Below, piece by piece: positions 1 to 15,300 of a stretch of DNA of 64,000 nt. Position 1 is the stretch's first letter. The number at the start of each line of letters is the position of its first letter. The notes beneath the pieces are model-generated. The model saw nothing but the letters and a program-made list of their open reading frames with translations. It did no database searches and had not been told where the DNA came from. The stretch comes from Dreissena polymorpha. Taxonomy: Eukaryota > Mollusca > Bivalvia > Myida > Dreissenidae. The stretch covers positions 16,792,609 to 16,856,608 of the forward strand of contig NC_068360.1 of assembly GCF_020536995.1 (NCBI RefSeq), read 5' to 3'. The position numbers and the translations under genes are program-made.

Positions 1-369
1 ACATGATAAAACGCGATATTCAAATATGTACAAGGATAAGGCAGAAATTCAAAAAAGTTGAAGAACTTTCAACTTAACACAAAAAATAAAGGACTGACAA
101 GTATTTAATACCGATGATCATAAACAACAATAACAGCAAGGATCAGATGAAATTACTCACTGAATAATTATTTATTTTTGTTGGCATGAAATTTTGTGAT
201 TTAACAGACTTTTTGATGGACATGTTCATCCGTAGCTTTCTGATTTGGGAGAAAAAACTACAGCAATTTGAATTTGAAATCACCAATGCTAAATTTGTGG
301 ACCAGACTCAGCCCATTAAAAATGTTTTAATAAGTCCAAAAATGAGAATGATTTTCCAGTGCAACTTAC
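1..369. other. Intron sequence after the last visible filamin exon
   Basis: This is AT-rich sequence following the GTAAGT donor that ends the exon at 370 on the minus strand. No further exon with filamin similarity can be read here, so the next exon lies outside the window. Confidence 0.6.
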
Positions 370-3300
370 TTCCTTTCCGACGTAGCTCTTAGCTGGAATG
401 TTCGAGAAGATGACCTTTTCCGCCGGAGCCATTGTAGGCTTGAACTTGAGGAAGTATGCAACATACGCCATAATACCGATGTGGTCAACTTCAGGGTCGC
501 ACAGCTCCTTGGCTCCAAGAATCGGCTCAATGTGGAGTACGCGAGCCGCATCCAGCGCTGAAATAAAAAGGTTTGTAACTCTTGAACCTCACTCTGAAAA
601 AATGGGGATTAATACATGTGCGTGAAGTGTCGTCTAAGAAAAGCCAGTGCAGGGACAACATTCTCTGCCTACACTGGATTGTGTTAAAGAACACTTCCTT
701 TAAACAAAAAGAACCATACAAGTGGAAAGTGTTGTCCCTGATTATCGTACCCTGACTGCACAGGCTAAGCTGGGATGACACTTAATGCACATTGATCAAG
801 CCCGGTTTTCCCAAAATAAGGCTTATATTTATTAACCCTTTGCAGGCTGGGAAATTTGTCGTCTGCTAAAATGTCGTCTGCTGAATTTCTATAATTACCA
901 TTTTCTTCAATTTTTTTCAAAGAATACTATCAGAATAGCAAACAGTTTGGATCCTGATGACAGAATGTGGCGTCTCATCTGGATCCAAACTGTTTGCAAA
1001 GGCCTTTAAAATTTGGTTCCCGCACTGAAAGGGTTAAAAAATAAGCATAATGTGTCTCAGTGGGCATAATACTGTTAATGCTCTTGTTTTTCCCATGATT
1101 AAAGTGTCCCATTTGTGACATTTTTAATCACAATTTGAGAGTTCTTTTATAAGTTAAAACCATTTTGTTTTGCAATTGTATGCAATGAATTGTTTTAAAT
1201 AATAACCATGAGCCCAGTATAATCCTTGAAAAAAAAATAGTTATGTTTAAAGAAATTTCTGGTAAAAGTTGATTTCACTATCGTTCAGCCAGAAATTAAA
1301 TATTTAAAAATATAACTAATATAAAATTTAGAACTCAACAAACTTTTGGCTGATCATAGTGTTGAAAAGTATTTGCATTGCAATTGGTCATTATAAAACT
1401 ATATGATAAATAACAATGTTGTAGATTAAAGATATTGATAATGTAGATCACATGCTGATGTTTTTTAACACCATTCCATGAATAATTAATCAAGTATTTT
1501 CTACAAAGTACATACAAAATTAAACAAGTAGTTAAAAGTATTCATTTAGATGTAAAATATTTTCATTAGTTGAATTTCATATCTGCACAGAACTGTTTTT
1601 ACCTTAGATGGAGTGGATGTAGAAATGGCAAATTGCATACAAACGTTGCAATTATAGCAATGAAGGACAATGTTTTCATGATGTATTCTAAATTGCCATT
1701 AGGGAGGGTGGTGAGTAATAAAACACTTTGTATTATGGACTAAGGCAGATTTACTGCTATACCACACTGGTGAGTTTTAAAAAACTTGACAAGGGAGACA
1801 ACATTAGTATAGCTTGTAAAACATAGATGTAGCAGGCTGTCTCCCATTTAGCAAAATGTTATTCTGATTCATGAAGGTCAACAAACCATTATATAAGCTG
1901 ATTTGTTAATTAAGTTATGAGTTCTGTAGGAACTTACCAAAACATTTAAATAGGAGAGTAAAATAATAAATCTGCATATATGAAATTTATGCATCCTCAA
2001 GAGATGTAACAATTATGTATAAACATTTATTTTTCCAGTGTAAAACCTTCATAATCAATAGTTTTAATATTATTTTAAATAATTTTCCAAATCCTGAGAT
2101 AATACTTTCCAATAATTAAGACCAATTGGATTGGGACTGATACATCATCAAATGTTGATGTAAAGACTTGCTTACGTAAAATAAAGGGCATGTAACCACA
2201 GTAATATTCTTAAAACACAAACATATGTCAATACAAGCAAATTCATTTTTGTGACAGACAAACAGACGGACGGATGGAATGACAGACAGATGGACAGAAT
2301 CATGGACAAAATGACAGAAGGACGAAAAACACCCATTCTATATCCCACGGCCTTTGGCAGGTGATAATAAACAGTTATATGCAATGTTTGCATAAAGTTA
2401 ATTCCTAAATCTGAATACATATACCGATCCCAATTCAGTGGACTATATTAAAAAAGAATTTCAATGCAAGGGTAAACATTCCCACCTACATAAAACATTT
2501 TTGCTCAAACCACAGAGGACAAAATGTGGACCCAAACACTATGCAGTCTTGGAGGCTCAAATTACAAACTCAATGAAATTGCGTTATTGAGATGAGTAGG
2601 TTGCTCTTGGGAAATGGAGAAAAACATATTACTGAACTTAAACCCTTTATCTAATTTTGAAATGCTTGTAATCCATTAGAAAAAATAAAATTAAACATAA
2701 GAGCTTTCATGACAGATTCAAGTGTGTAAGGCTTCATTTCCAACCCTAATATACTATTATAAAGAAGCAAACCACATAAATCTGGTTGAAAAACGTTGAT
2801 AAATCATAAATCACATAAATCATAAATCACATAAATCTGGTTGAAAAAGTTTAATCCCAATCATGAGTGATTTTTAATACATTTTCCTTCAAGGTTAGCA
2901 CCCCATCAATCATTCATCGAATGCAATTTCAAGGAAATCATTTAGCTGTTCTAATACAAGTGAATGATATTTATTTCACTTTTTAAGAAATGTATTTCAT
3001 AATGTGTATGTACAAATCTCCTAATTGAAAATGGAAAATGCACTGATCAGCTGTTGGAAGGAGAATCTTTCAATGAGTGATTTTTTTCCTTCTGTATAAA
3101 GTACCGGAAAACTGCACTTTCCCAATTAGGAAAAAACTACAAATTTCTCTATTGCTGTAAAAAAAAAGGTTTCAAAATTATTTTTTTTTCTAAATAACAT
3201 TTAGTTAGTTTCCATGTGCAGCTCTATGGCTTGAACCTAAGTAAAATAATATTGACAACTTGACAACACTAAGTTATCAATTTTAAAGTATTTGGGAGCA

Positions 3301-6300
3301 AACAAATTAATACACCAATTTCCCAATATAAAGACTTAACAACGCAAATTTTCCCCATTTCAGGGCTTTGGGCCCATATTTTTCCTGATTGGGCAAAAAA
3401 ATTGCTGTCAATTTACTCCAGAGGTATCACCTGCAATTGTTTGTATATATTAACAATACAAATAATAATTAAACATTTGTTAAAATTTGACCAATTTACA
3501 TTTATTTTCTTTCTTTTTTTGTTGGTAAAAACCCATAAGACACAGTTACCTCAAAAATTACATTTTTTTATTTCTAGAGTGGGAAAATAAACTGTGTACC
3601 AGTATTGACTTTAATATGGGAAACATATCATATATCATTAAGTTTGTATACAGCAAAATGATGCAAATATTAGCGGTTTAAAGAATATTTTACTTATTAA
3701 ATAAACTTCATTATAAAAATGCTGTGTGTTGCCTGGCAATATTTTCTAAAGCAAAAAGTAAAAAAACAAGAGCACCGCATAACGGTGCTACGCTCGGCTG
3801 CGAAAGCTTGTCAGAATTTTTTTTTTATATAGAGGTCAGTGACCTTGACCTTTGACCCAGTGACCCAACAAGAGATGTGTTTGTCAGAAACACAATGCCC
3901 CCTGCTGCGCCGCATTGAAATAAAATTTCTATTTATCATTTGGCAGGTATAGAAATCATCTCCCTTTAAAGGTTATTACTTCCCTTGAATTTTGTCCAAT
4001 CCAACCGAGGCGGGGGGGGGGGGGGGGGGGGGGGAAGGTCTCACAGTCAAAAATGACCATGTCAGACATCACTGACAACCAAGGCCTGTGTTTTAAAAGA
4101 GATCATAGCCAGAGGTTTTTTTTTTCTTTTTCATAGCCAGAGTTGATCATGTACCTATGGACATAAGTCCAAAGGTGTGTAATGAACATCAAAGAAATGA
4201 TAATTATATCATTTAAGAAAAAAACTTTGACAAATCTATCATTTGGGTTATAAATAATCTTAATAATAAATCTGTACAGTAACTGTGAAAAGAACTTCAA
4301 TTCTTGGTAAGGAAATATATAATATGAGATTTATAATTATATAAATTACTTCCCTTGAAAATAATTGTCTGTAACAAATCTCTATTTTTAGTAGCAATTA
4401 ATTAAAAGCCACTACCGTGACTCTAGATTCACCACTCAAAATGTGCAGCTCCATGAGATACACATGCATGCCAAATATATAAAGTAGCTTTGTTCAATAT
4501 TGAATAAATATCTCCCTCTAAAGCTTATTACTTCCCTTAAATTTGTATTTTTTACCGTAGACCGTAAAGGATAACCTTTACCTTGACCTTTTACCACAAT
4601 GTGTTCGTCAGAAACACAATGCCGCCTACTGCGCCGCTTTGATTTATTTAACAAAAATATATACGTGGGCAGGTCAGATAACCAGATGTCCATTTAAAGC
4701 TTATTACTTCCCCTGACTTGTTTTATCGACCCTAGACCTTGAAGGATGATGTTCACCTTGAAATTTTACCACTCAAAATGTGCAGCTCCATGAGATACAC
4801 ATGCATGCCAAATATCAAGTTGCTATCTTCAATATTTAAAAAGTTATGGCCAATGTTAAGGTTTTAGCACGACGCCTACGGCGGAGGACGAGCTGGCTAT
4901 GACAATAGCTCGGGTTTTCTCCGAAAACAGCCAAGCTAAAAATCTGATACCTTATTAGAAGATCTGCCAATTCAGTTCTATGCAACCAAAACACTGGCCT
5001 AAAACCCTCCCCCAGAGTATATAAGTCTCTCCCTTGCAGTTCAGGAAATGTTTAAGACATTTTGATTTATAATTTAATGTAAACTATGCAACCCAAAGTC
5101 ATAGCCACTTATCAAAACTTACCCAGTTGCATGACCTGTATGTTGTCCCCACCCACTGATGGCCATCCTGGAATGTGACCCCCGACTGAGGTCACCAGGG
5201 CACACATGAGTCGCCCATCACTCCAGGCAGTCTGAAAGTAGCAGCAAAGATGGTCATATCAAAGCAGCTTTTCCATTCAAAGATTATGTCCTTTGAAATA
5301 ACTTTCTACCAATTAGCTATCATTTAGGTCCCTTTAATGGTTAAGTACAATCATAGTTGCAATTTGAAGCTATTTAACCCTTTAGCTCTTATAAACGCAC
5401 TTTGATGGGTTTGTATTCCATTAGAAATCTTATTAAATTTAAAATCTTTACTAGAATCAAGTTAGAAGGCTTTACTTCCAACCTTAAGATACTGATGAGC
5501 AGCAAACAGCATAAAACCTGAACAGACTGCAGGTTACTTGCAGGCTATTGTGGTTTTATGCTGGTTGCAAAAGCCATTTTCACTATGCTTCTTATGGGGA
5601 ATTGGTTAATTCTTACTGCACAATATTCATTTTTGGTGTGAGTTGTGCGATGGGGGAAGTCCAAAGTGCCAGAAGAAAACCCCACTTGTCTGGTTTGGTG
5701 ACCATCAACCAAAGTCACATATGTCACTAAGATAACAAACGCTTGTACAACCACAGCGCTAACCAGACAGTCAGAAAGTGTTTTAATTATGCCAATGTCA
5801 CTGTAAAATTCTATCAGTTCATGATGATCCCCATCTACTGGATATTGCTGCATGCATGCCAATGTCACTTGCATTTTATAGATAGCAGTTAAAGAATAAA
5901 TATATAGAGGATATTTGTTGGATTCGGTGGATTATCGATTTTAATTCACGAGTGATCATAGAAAATATATATTTTCACGAATGGCACATAGAAAATAATA
6001 TTTTCACGAGTGGCGCAGCCATGAGTGAAAATATATATTTTCTATGATCTATGATCTATAGTGAATTAAAATCGATATTCCACCAAATCCAACAAATTTT
6101 CTTTTTATTTCATGCTTTTTTCACAGTTTATTTACATTATCAAAGAGTTTAACAAAAGAATTTTGCTGGGATAATGACGTCATTTCGTCAAAAAAATGAC
6201 GTCATTTCACAGAAAACAGTGAAAATTATCGATAATGTTCACTGATAATTTTCACTGTTTGAAACAGTGAAATTATTAGTTTTAATTCACTGATATTTCT

Positions 6301-9300
6301 CTATAAACCAACGTAAAGCATAAAATAAATATGTTTTGAATTCCGGTGATAATTTACAATCTAAATCCCATTAAAAACAAACATCCTGAACGCATGTGAT
6401 TGTGCTCAAGAAACAACAACAACATAATTAGCTCAAAGTAATAACAATCCTTCTGCATAAAACATTTTTACATACACAAAATATACACTTACTGTAAAGT
6501 TAGAGATTCCCTGGTTCCTAACGAGTCGTTTGACCAAGGTCAAGGTCATATTGTAGCCAGGCGAGTCAAGTTTCATGAAATACGACAAATACGTCATGCC
6601 CGACAGCTCATCAAGGTCAGAGCTTGAGAGGTCTTCGGGTCTCACAACCAGGGGGATGTCGAAATGTGCCTTGGCCAGCGTCATGGCTGCACGGCAGTTG
6701 TTAAAACTGGACATAATATGGGAGAGCTGGGTTCGTATTCATCAACAAATTCTTAGACTTAAGTCTAAGAATGAAGAATATTCTTAACCCATTTATGCCG
6801 AGTGTCTAGAAAAAAGGCCTTGGCAAACAGCGTAGACCCAGATGAGACGCCGCATGATGCGGCGTCTCATCGGGGTCTATGCTGTTTGCTTAAAGAAATT
6901 TCTGTAAGAAATATTCTAAATATAGAAATAAATATACTAGACATCCCTAATTTTGGAAATAAATTGATCCAGTTTAGAAGGGTGGGAGAGTCCACTAGGC
7001 AATAATGGGTTAAAACTGTTTTGTGCTTAAACTACTTGAAAGTCAAATCTATATAAATAATATAAGCCTCATTTTAAGATTGCATATATGCACACTTTGA
7101 GGTATTGGTTGTGTGTCTAATACTTTTCTTTATTCTGACAAGTCAAATGGGCTGGTGAGTACAGGCCCTAATGATAATGTACATGTAAACTGGTTTCATG
7201 CAATCTAGAAAAATTGTGTGCTTTTTACTAAACTTGGGAAATTGGCGTATTTGCTTTTCTAACAAATACTTAGACATTGAGCATAAGTGTTTTAAAAATT
7301 ATATTTACTGAGGTTTAACCCATAGAACTGGATACAGAAAAAAACAAATCGTGTTGTTGATGTTGTTTTGGAAACTTTTAATTGGGAATTTTAGGCAGTT
7401 ATTTTGGGCAATATATAAACTTTTGTTATTGGGAATCGGGCCGAGTTTTGCCCCCAAATATTAACATAAAACACTGAACTCACACGCTGAATTAAGCTAC
7501 TAATTTAAACATTATGATTCAATAACAGAATGTAAATATATATTTACAAGTTCTCAGTTTAACAAAAATGAACAGGTACAGAGGTATGCTTGACTTGACT
7601 TTTCATACCAGAAATCCTTTATGTACAAGGAAAATACCTGACATTAAAAAGGGAGATTTGATTGAAGAACCATCAAAAAGCTGACAGATAGATGATTATA
7701 GTACACACAAAATACCTGACTTCATCATGGAAATGGGAGATCTGATTGAAGTTCAACAAACAGGCAGAGAGATGGATCATTATAGCAACACTGTCTTTGC
7801 AAATGGGTGCTAGAGCTTATAGAACAAAGTGTGACAAGTTGTATTATACTATAATCTTTGACAAGCATTGTTGTTAATATTGGATATTTTTGAAGGTATT
7901 TAAAAAAATCTCTTAATATTGGTAAGTTATCAGCATTAATGTAACTTGGCATGGATTATATCTTAAGGTATGATCAAGAAGTATAATCTGAGAACACAGT
8001 CATATCCTTTCAAGTTAATCACTCAACGCAAGTGTCAAAAACAGGAAATTAAATATATGCATGTTTGTTTTTTATATTAAATTGATTGCAAAAACAAGGA
8101 AATTTAGAAGGTGAAAATCTGTCATTGTGGTCAGGGCCAAAACATACAACTTTGGGGAAAGGGCCACAGCCTTTTTTTCGGGGAAAAAAGACACAATTTT
8201 CTGGCTTTGGGGAATGAAAAATACTGAGGTATTATGTAGATTGGAAATTAAGAGAAAAAATGTAAGATTTTAAAGAAATTTCTGTAGGGGAAAGGGCCTT
8301 TTTGGTTAAGGGGAAGAATAAAGAGACCCCTTGTGAAGGTTTTTTTTTGGCCCTGGTGGTTGATGTTAAATATATAAGGAGTGAAAACTATGAAAGGATA
8401 AATCATGATATATCATTATAGATCATGAATACTTTGTTGACATATATATGTAATGTTAGTACTGCTTGTTGGAGTTCAAAATTATATTATATCATGAATG
8501 TATTTAATAATAAATTTTCTTTAATAATACACGAGCTAAATTAAAATACCATGCATTACAAAATACAGATACACAGAAATGCATTTTTTTTACAGAGTAT
8601 TACTCTCAATGTTTCCATGGTGATATGTAATATATGTTTACATGGTTATGTACAAGTGTTTCCATAGTACATACCCATCAGATCTGCTCAGGTTCCTCCA
8701 ATCAGGACAAAGGCCAGGCTTGCAGAATTCAATCAAAGCACTGGAAGCATAAAACAAACAAATGAAACCATTTGAAAGATTTACATGGCTTACTACATGT
8801 ACATTCCCTTCTTGGGATAAACACACATCTGTTTGAGTTCCATGATAATTGAGAAACCACAAGAGCAATTTTCATATTATACATCTTTTAAATACACCTT
8901 GCTTCCCGACACTCTGGTATCAGAAAACAAATGTTGACATGTTGGGGTACTTTCTAGTGTCTGTCAAAAAGTGTAACAATGTCATTTTCTTTACATCAGC
9001 TTTGAACTATATGAACACTATGAAATACAGGTTATATATGAAAGGGATTTGTGGGGATATTTTATTTACATGAAGTTTTCAAAGTCAATAAGGATACCCA
9101 CATATACTTTTATTATACTGATAACTGTTCCAGATTAATTTTCAAAATTTAGATTTCAGATGATACTTATTATGAATCACGTTTTCTTTGAAGCATGAGT
9201 AGTCCATCTAAAAGTAGTCAGTTTTTAAGGGATAAGCTTGAAACTGTTTAGCTTTTGAAGTTTTCCTCATAAATACAATAGTTTCTAACTTAAACCTTGC

Positions 9301-12300
9301 TTAAATCAACACAAAGTTTTCCATATAAATACAATAGTTTCTAACTTAAACCTTGCTAAACTCATTTTCCTCATAAAGACAAAAGTTTTTAACTCAAACC
9401 TTGCTTTAACTCAACACAAAGTTTTCCTCATAAATACAATAGTTTCTAACTTAAACCTTGCTTTAACTCAACGCAAAGTTTTCCTCATAAATACAATGAT
9501 TTCTAACTTAAAACCTTGCTTTAACTCACTTACAGGGATTTTTGCTTTTAGAGCAATATGAGCAACAAAATACGCCTAGTATTTAACAAATATAAAGAAA
9601 CAACAACACATACTTTAAGGCGATTCCATCATTCCAATCCGATGTAAAGTTGTTGATCTTGTATTCGGGAATGACAGCCTGTAACCATGCCAACATGAGC
9701 TTCTTTGTTGGGAACTTGCTCTTGCCAATCTGATATCGCAAAATTAGGTGCCATATCAGACCCAAAATCAGCTTTAAGTTCCCATTCACAATATCCTCGG
9801 GACCTGAAAAAAAGTGTCGTATAAGTCTGACAATCTCCTTAAAGTTTCCTTAAAGTTTCTGTTCCTTATATCAAATGGACATGAAATAAGGAAAAATTAT
9901 ATCTGGAAGCAATCTGCTCAAAGTTTCCTTTTTTAATATATACCCAACCTGAAATAAGACAACTTGTATCAGACCCAAAATCTGGTTCAAGTTCCTCTTC
10001 ACTTGGAAAAACCAACACTGTAAGAATCATTACTATTCTGCTTGTCAATATGGTTTGTGCTCAATTGTTAAGCATTTATTACTTGACTTTTTGATAATTT
10101 TCTCTTTTTTTAATGTGTCATTATTATGTTGTTTTTTAATCACACCTTTTTTGTAGAAAAGTGGCTAAAGAAAGAGAAAAGCCTTGTCTTCTCTATGCCA
10201 ATATCATCCTCGTCAGATATACATTATCTTTATGTTCTGTTCATGCAGAGGATTCCATGACATGTGATATGACCTCATGAATAACAAGTATTTGAATGCA
10301 AAATGCAGTACAACATTACCTTTGTGATTCATTACAAATTTACCACTCAAAATACAATGTTTAGATATGGAGAGACATAGCTTTGTGATCTGTTACAAAT
10401 TGACCACTTAAAATACAAGGTTACACATAGAGAGACATAGCTCTGTGATCCATTAGTGATTAACAACTTTACATACAATATTACATACAGAGAGACTTAG
10501 TTTTGTGATTCATTCCGCTTAAAATACAATATTAGATATGGAGAGACATAGCTTTGTGATCCATTACAACTTAACCACTTAAAATACAATGTTACATATG
10601 GAGAGACATAGCTTTGTGATCCATAACAAATTAATCACTTAAAATACAATGTTACATATGGAGAGACATAGCTTTGTGATCCATTACAAATTAACCACTT
10701 AAAATACAATGTTACATGCGGAGAGACATATCTTTGTGATCCATTACAAATCAACCACTTAAAATACAATGTTACATACGGAGAGACAAAGCTTTGTGAT
10801 CCTTTGCAAATGAACCACTTAAAATATATTATTACATACAGAGAGACATAGCTTTGTGATCCATTTGGCATTACAAAGTAACCACTTAAAATACAATGTT
10901 ACATATGGAGAGACAAAGCTTTGTGATCCATTACAAATTAACCACTTAAAACACAATGGTTGATATGGAGTGACATAACTTATCATTTAAGCTTCATGCA
11001 TGCATGAACTATAGACATATATATACAGTTATAAGCCATATTTGATATACAATGTACATATAAAGTCTTTAAAATTGTGTTTTATTTTAGTTTGCAGCTG
11101 AAAATTACATGTATTATGTGGTTAAATCATATGACATGGGATGAAATGTAATCAATTGTTGATGTGTTACCTGTAGACAAATACAATACTATAGTCTGCT
11201 AAATAAATGATATAAATGTTATAAACTGATAGGTGCAAATGCACTTCTTTATCTTATGTTAAAGATCATAGAAAATATATTTAAATATACCGGAAGACCA
11301 GTCGAAGGGTTGTGCAATTTAGCATACTTTGTTATTTGAATTAAAGCTTTACCCCTATGACAACATTAACAGAATTGGAAAAGATATATGTATATAAAAC
11401 ATCATTTAAGTTTTGACATTAACAAATTGCCTGGCACTGTAGACTTCCACTATGGATTGTTTGCAGCTTTTTCAAAGGCATTGCAATTTAAGTTTATAAT
11501 CTTCCATTTCTCATATCAATCACTACCAGATTACTTCAAGTAAAAACAAGCACTGATTGAACCTTTTCTAATATTAATGCTTCTGTACAAATAAATTCTA
11601 TGCAATTGTAACTAGATACATTTTTCCAATATTACAATCATCTACATTATGTCATAATTCTTAAGGCACATAATAATGTTTTCAATATTGGAAAATTATT
11701 TACCTGCACATTCAAGCATTACTTATCTTTTAATAAAGATGGATGTCTGCATTGCTTTTTTACAGGTTTGGTGTTACCTGTCAATGGATTAACTGAATTA
11801 AGGTGGTGAGATTTGACTAGAAAATGGCAGACTGAGAGTACAAACGAAGCCAGTAAGGGGCAAATCCCTATGAAAGCTTATTAGTGACTGTAGTCTGACT
11901 ATTAACATGAATCATCTTCAAATACATTTAACCCATTTTGTAAGAACTGATAATCTATTTAGCCTTATGTCATCCGCCTTGAAGTGCACATTATAATAAA
12001 ACAATGTGACATTTTAAGTTCAAGTTTAACAAATCAAATGGATTTAAGATAAAGATGCAGATAACCTTCTGCCATGCATTGTTTCCTATTTAATGTTGGC
12101 CTTACAGAAGCAGTTGTGTGTCAAAGGGCTTAAACACAACAATATAGGTTTTAAAAATTGCTCAGTGATGGCCAATGTTATTTAAATTTCCTAAAATGAT
12201 CAATTACAAAAAAAAAATCTGTAATAAACTTCAAAACGCTCATTTAAAGAATAGTAGCCTTCAGAGATATAAAATTTCACTGTTAAAAAAAATACTGGAA

Positions 12301-15300
12301 AAAACATAAGTTATTTTTGTAAAGCCTTACACCAAAAAAATAAATGTAATGCATCAGCACAAATTGATGTGCCTGAAGCTATAACAGCTTACGTTTGTCA
12401 TTCCATCACAGTTTAACACAGGTATGACCCTTCTTAAATAGTCAAATTACAACATTTAATATCATCTGTCTTACAAAGACCTCAAGATGTTGTTAAAGGA
12501 ATACGTTAAGAAATAAAAGCATATTTAATATAGGGGGTAGCCTCACCATGTTAATTTATGTTTTGACATGTTGGCATTTGCAATGATGCTATATAAAAGT
12601 AAACAAGATCACTCTTTAACATGTATATGTACATTTTTGCTATTACATATGTGGTTAATATGATCAACTCATATTATGTCCCAGATCCAAACTAAAAATA
12701 TAATAAAATCAGGTTTATAAGAATAACATTTTGGGTCTTTGATAAATGCAAGGTAAAAGTACATTGGGCAGTGCAAAAACTCAAAATGTCAACAGACTGT
12801 GTAATGACCTTTGTAAATTGAATTAGAATACAAGTCAAATGGAGCTATCGTTAAGGTAGCCAGCTGCAATTGTACACAAGTCAGAAAGGTTTCCTAATAA
12901 TTTACACCATCAAACATTCATGCAATTATTTGGGAAACATCTATAGGCAGATTTATGTGAAGCAATTCAAAAGCCTCTGTGATGTTTGGTTTAAAAGTTA
13001 GCAAATTTTGAAAATGCACCTTTTTTAATCCAACACAATTTCAACACCTCAAATAGATTAAATTACTCTCTTTATAAAACATAAGATTAAATATCATTTT
13101 GTGAAAAATATCTTCTCCATAATAGGCTACATATTTCAGACAAAGTGATCTGACCTGGTGAATGACACGCAACTGAGAAGTGCAGTTTATGGGTACAGAG
13201 AGGTTTTCATAACAAAAGCATTTGCAAGAAAAAAAGATTATATTTGCAAAGCTTTTGTGCAGCAAGAGGGGTGTATAGCAATGTTATATTAACACAAGGA
13301 AAAATAGGCCAAACTTCAGTGCATAACTATGGTGTCCTAATTCCTATGTGATCTGCTAAACATTTCAATATAGGCTAATCACACATTTGTGTCCAATAAT
13401 GATGTATGGTCTTTCTTTTTTAGCAGGGCATGTGAATTAAATTATTAATTGTCTCCAAGGCCTTCTATTTATGAAAAGTGTTCTTGCTTTATAGTATCTT
13501 TATGTTGCTCCTAAGTTGTGATTTTACAGATCAAGAGGAAAAGATGAACAAGATTAACTGGACCACAGGTCCAGGTAACAGCTTCGACCCAGCAAGTCTT
13601 TTAGACAACAAACAGAATGATAATGACAAGGACATATGCTTAAAGACTTCATCCATGAAACATGATGCATGGCATATGATCTCTGCAGGTGAATTTTTAT
13701 TTGAAGAATATTACACGTTCCCAAAAGGGGCAAAAAGTCACAGATGTGTTACTTTCTCTTACTTATGTCTCAAATCAGTTTCAGACAGAACAATCTTTAT
13801 CTATGAAGGACCTGTAATGTGCTCATGATTATGTGGTCCTTTAGTCCTCAAAAAAAAATGTGAGACACGTCCTTCTTGCACATACAACTTAAATGGAATT
13901 TTTTCTTAAAACAATTAATGGATACTGGTAAATCGTTTTCGAACAGCTAAAGAGGGATAAATCAACTAAAATGTACATCGATCAGAGTTATGGGCCTTGT
14001 TCATTAACCTCACATAATGCAGTAAAGATTCAATTGAATATCTATAATTGTTAAAGACAGTTTTTGCAATGTGACACAGTTTACCTGATTTATTAAATTT
14101 CTGCATAGTTATGCTTAATTTCAGGTCAGAGTTATAGGCCTTGGTCATTGGCAGTTCTCAATAACTTTTGAGGCAACAGGCCAAAATGTGAAACCAACAG
14201 GCCTTCGAGGGGGGTTCGGGTGCATGCTCCCCTGGAAAATTTTAAAATTGAGCACTTGATTTCCTTCATTTTGGGCCATTTTATGGCTATTTTAAAGGTC
14301 GACAAGGCACTTACATTTGAGCATTTTTGTGCATTTTATGAATTTTAGCTTTTTAAACTAACAACATATAAATGAAAAAAGCTCTTTTTTACTTTTGTAA
14401 AATTTTAACTGGTACAAAATGTGATTTTTCACATTATTCCGATAAATACAACTTTCGGATACGTAATTGCACTCGATTTTAAGGGTCAATTTTTACAATT
14501 TTGCAGGTGTTTTTTTTGCAAAAGATTTCAATTGGGACATTTTATTCTGATAAGGAAAAAAACTTCAGTCTTGGATTGGGCCTAAATTCGGCCCTACAGG
14601 AATTGGGAAAAGGACTGATCGTCCTTCTACCATGCACATTTTGCATGACACTTCTAGTTTGAAACGTAACTGAATTAAACAAACTTTTACAACAACAAAA
14701 ACTTTGCATAAACACAAAAAAACACAATCAGGAACAAAAGTTTACCATGTGATGAAAAGAACGTCAAACTAGTTGACTGGTTTTTGACCGATTCCAATTT
14801 GCGCCTTTTCATTGTTGTTGTTGTAATGCGTTAAGGGAGATAATCAAGCGACGTCTTTGCTTAATAGCAAAAATACCAAAAAGACACGCAAATTTCGAAA
14901 AGTCAATTGCCGATTTTCCGAATCTGAGTGATTTTCAACTGGCTTAAATCTGATTTCAAACGGTTGATTTGGCCTGCGGCCGGCTCTTAAGAACCCTGCA
15001 TTGGCCCCCAGTAAAAAAAACATGAATACATGTGTTTAGTTTTAATTGCAAATCTATGGTAAAAATAGTGATATGGAGTTGTTGAACACAAGCCCGAACC
15101 GAAGCCTGACGCAGGGAACAATGAATGGGTGTCTCTGATGTACAGCTTTGAGCTATTCAACTAATAGAAAAGCATCGAATGTGAATTGAAACACAATAAA
15201 TTAACTTGAAACATAGTGTTGTTATACGTCTGGTGCTAGACCTTATTAAGCACATATCTTATTTTTTTAATCCTATATTAAAATTGTATGCAATTACTTC

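Noticed and set aside
10635-10871. 78-codon minus-strand open frame with a 20-residue repeat
   Set aside because: It lies wholly inside the 60 bp tandem array; the period is a multiple of three, so the frame stays open by chance.
13478-13828. 116-codon plus-strand open frame with a hydrophobic start
   Set aside because: It lies in a filamin intron on the opposite strand. It has no recognisable domain and no splice or promoter context beyond the ATG. A real small secreted protein is not excluded but cannot be supported.
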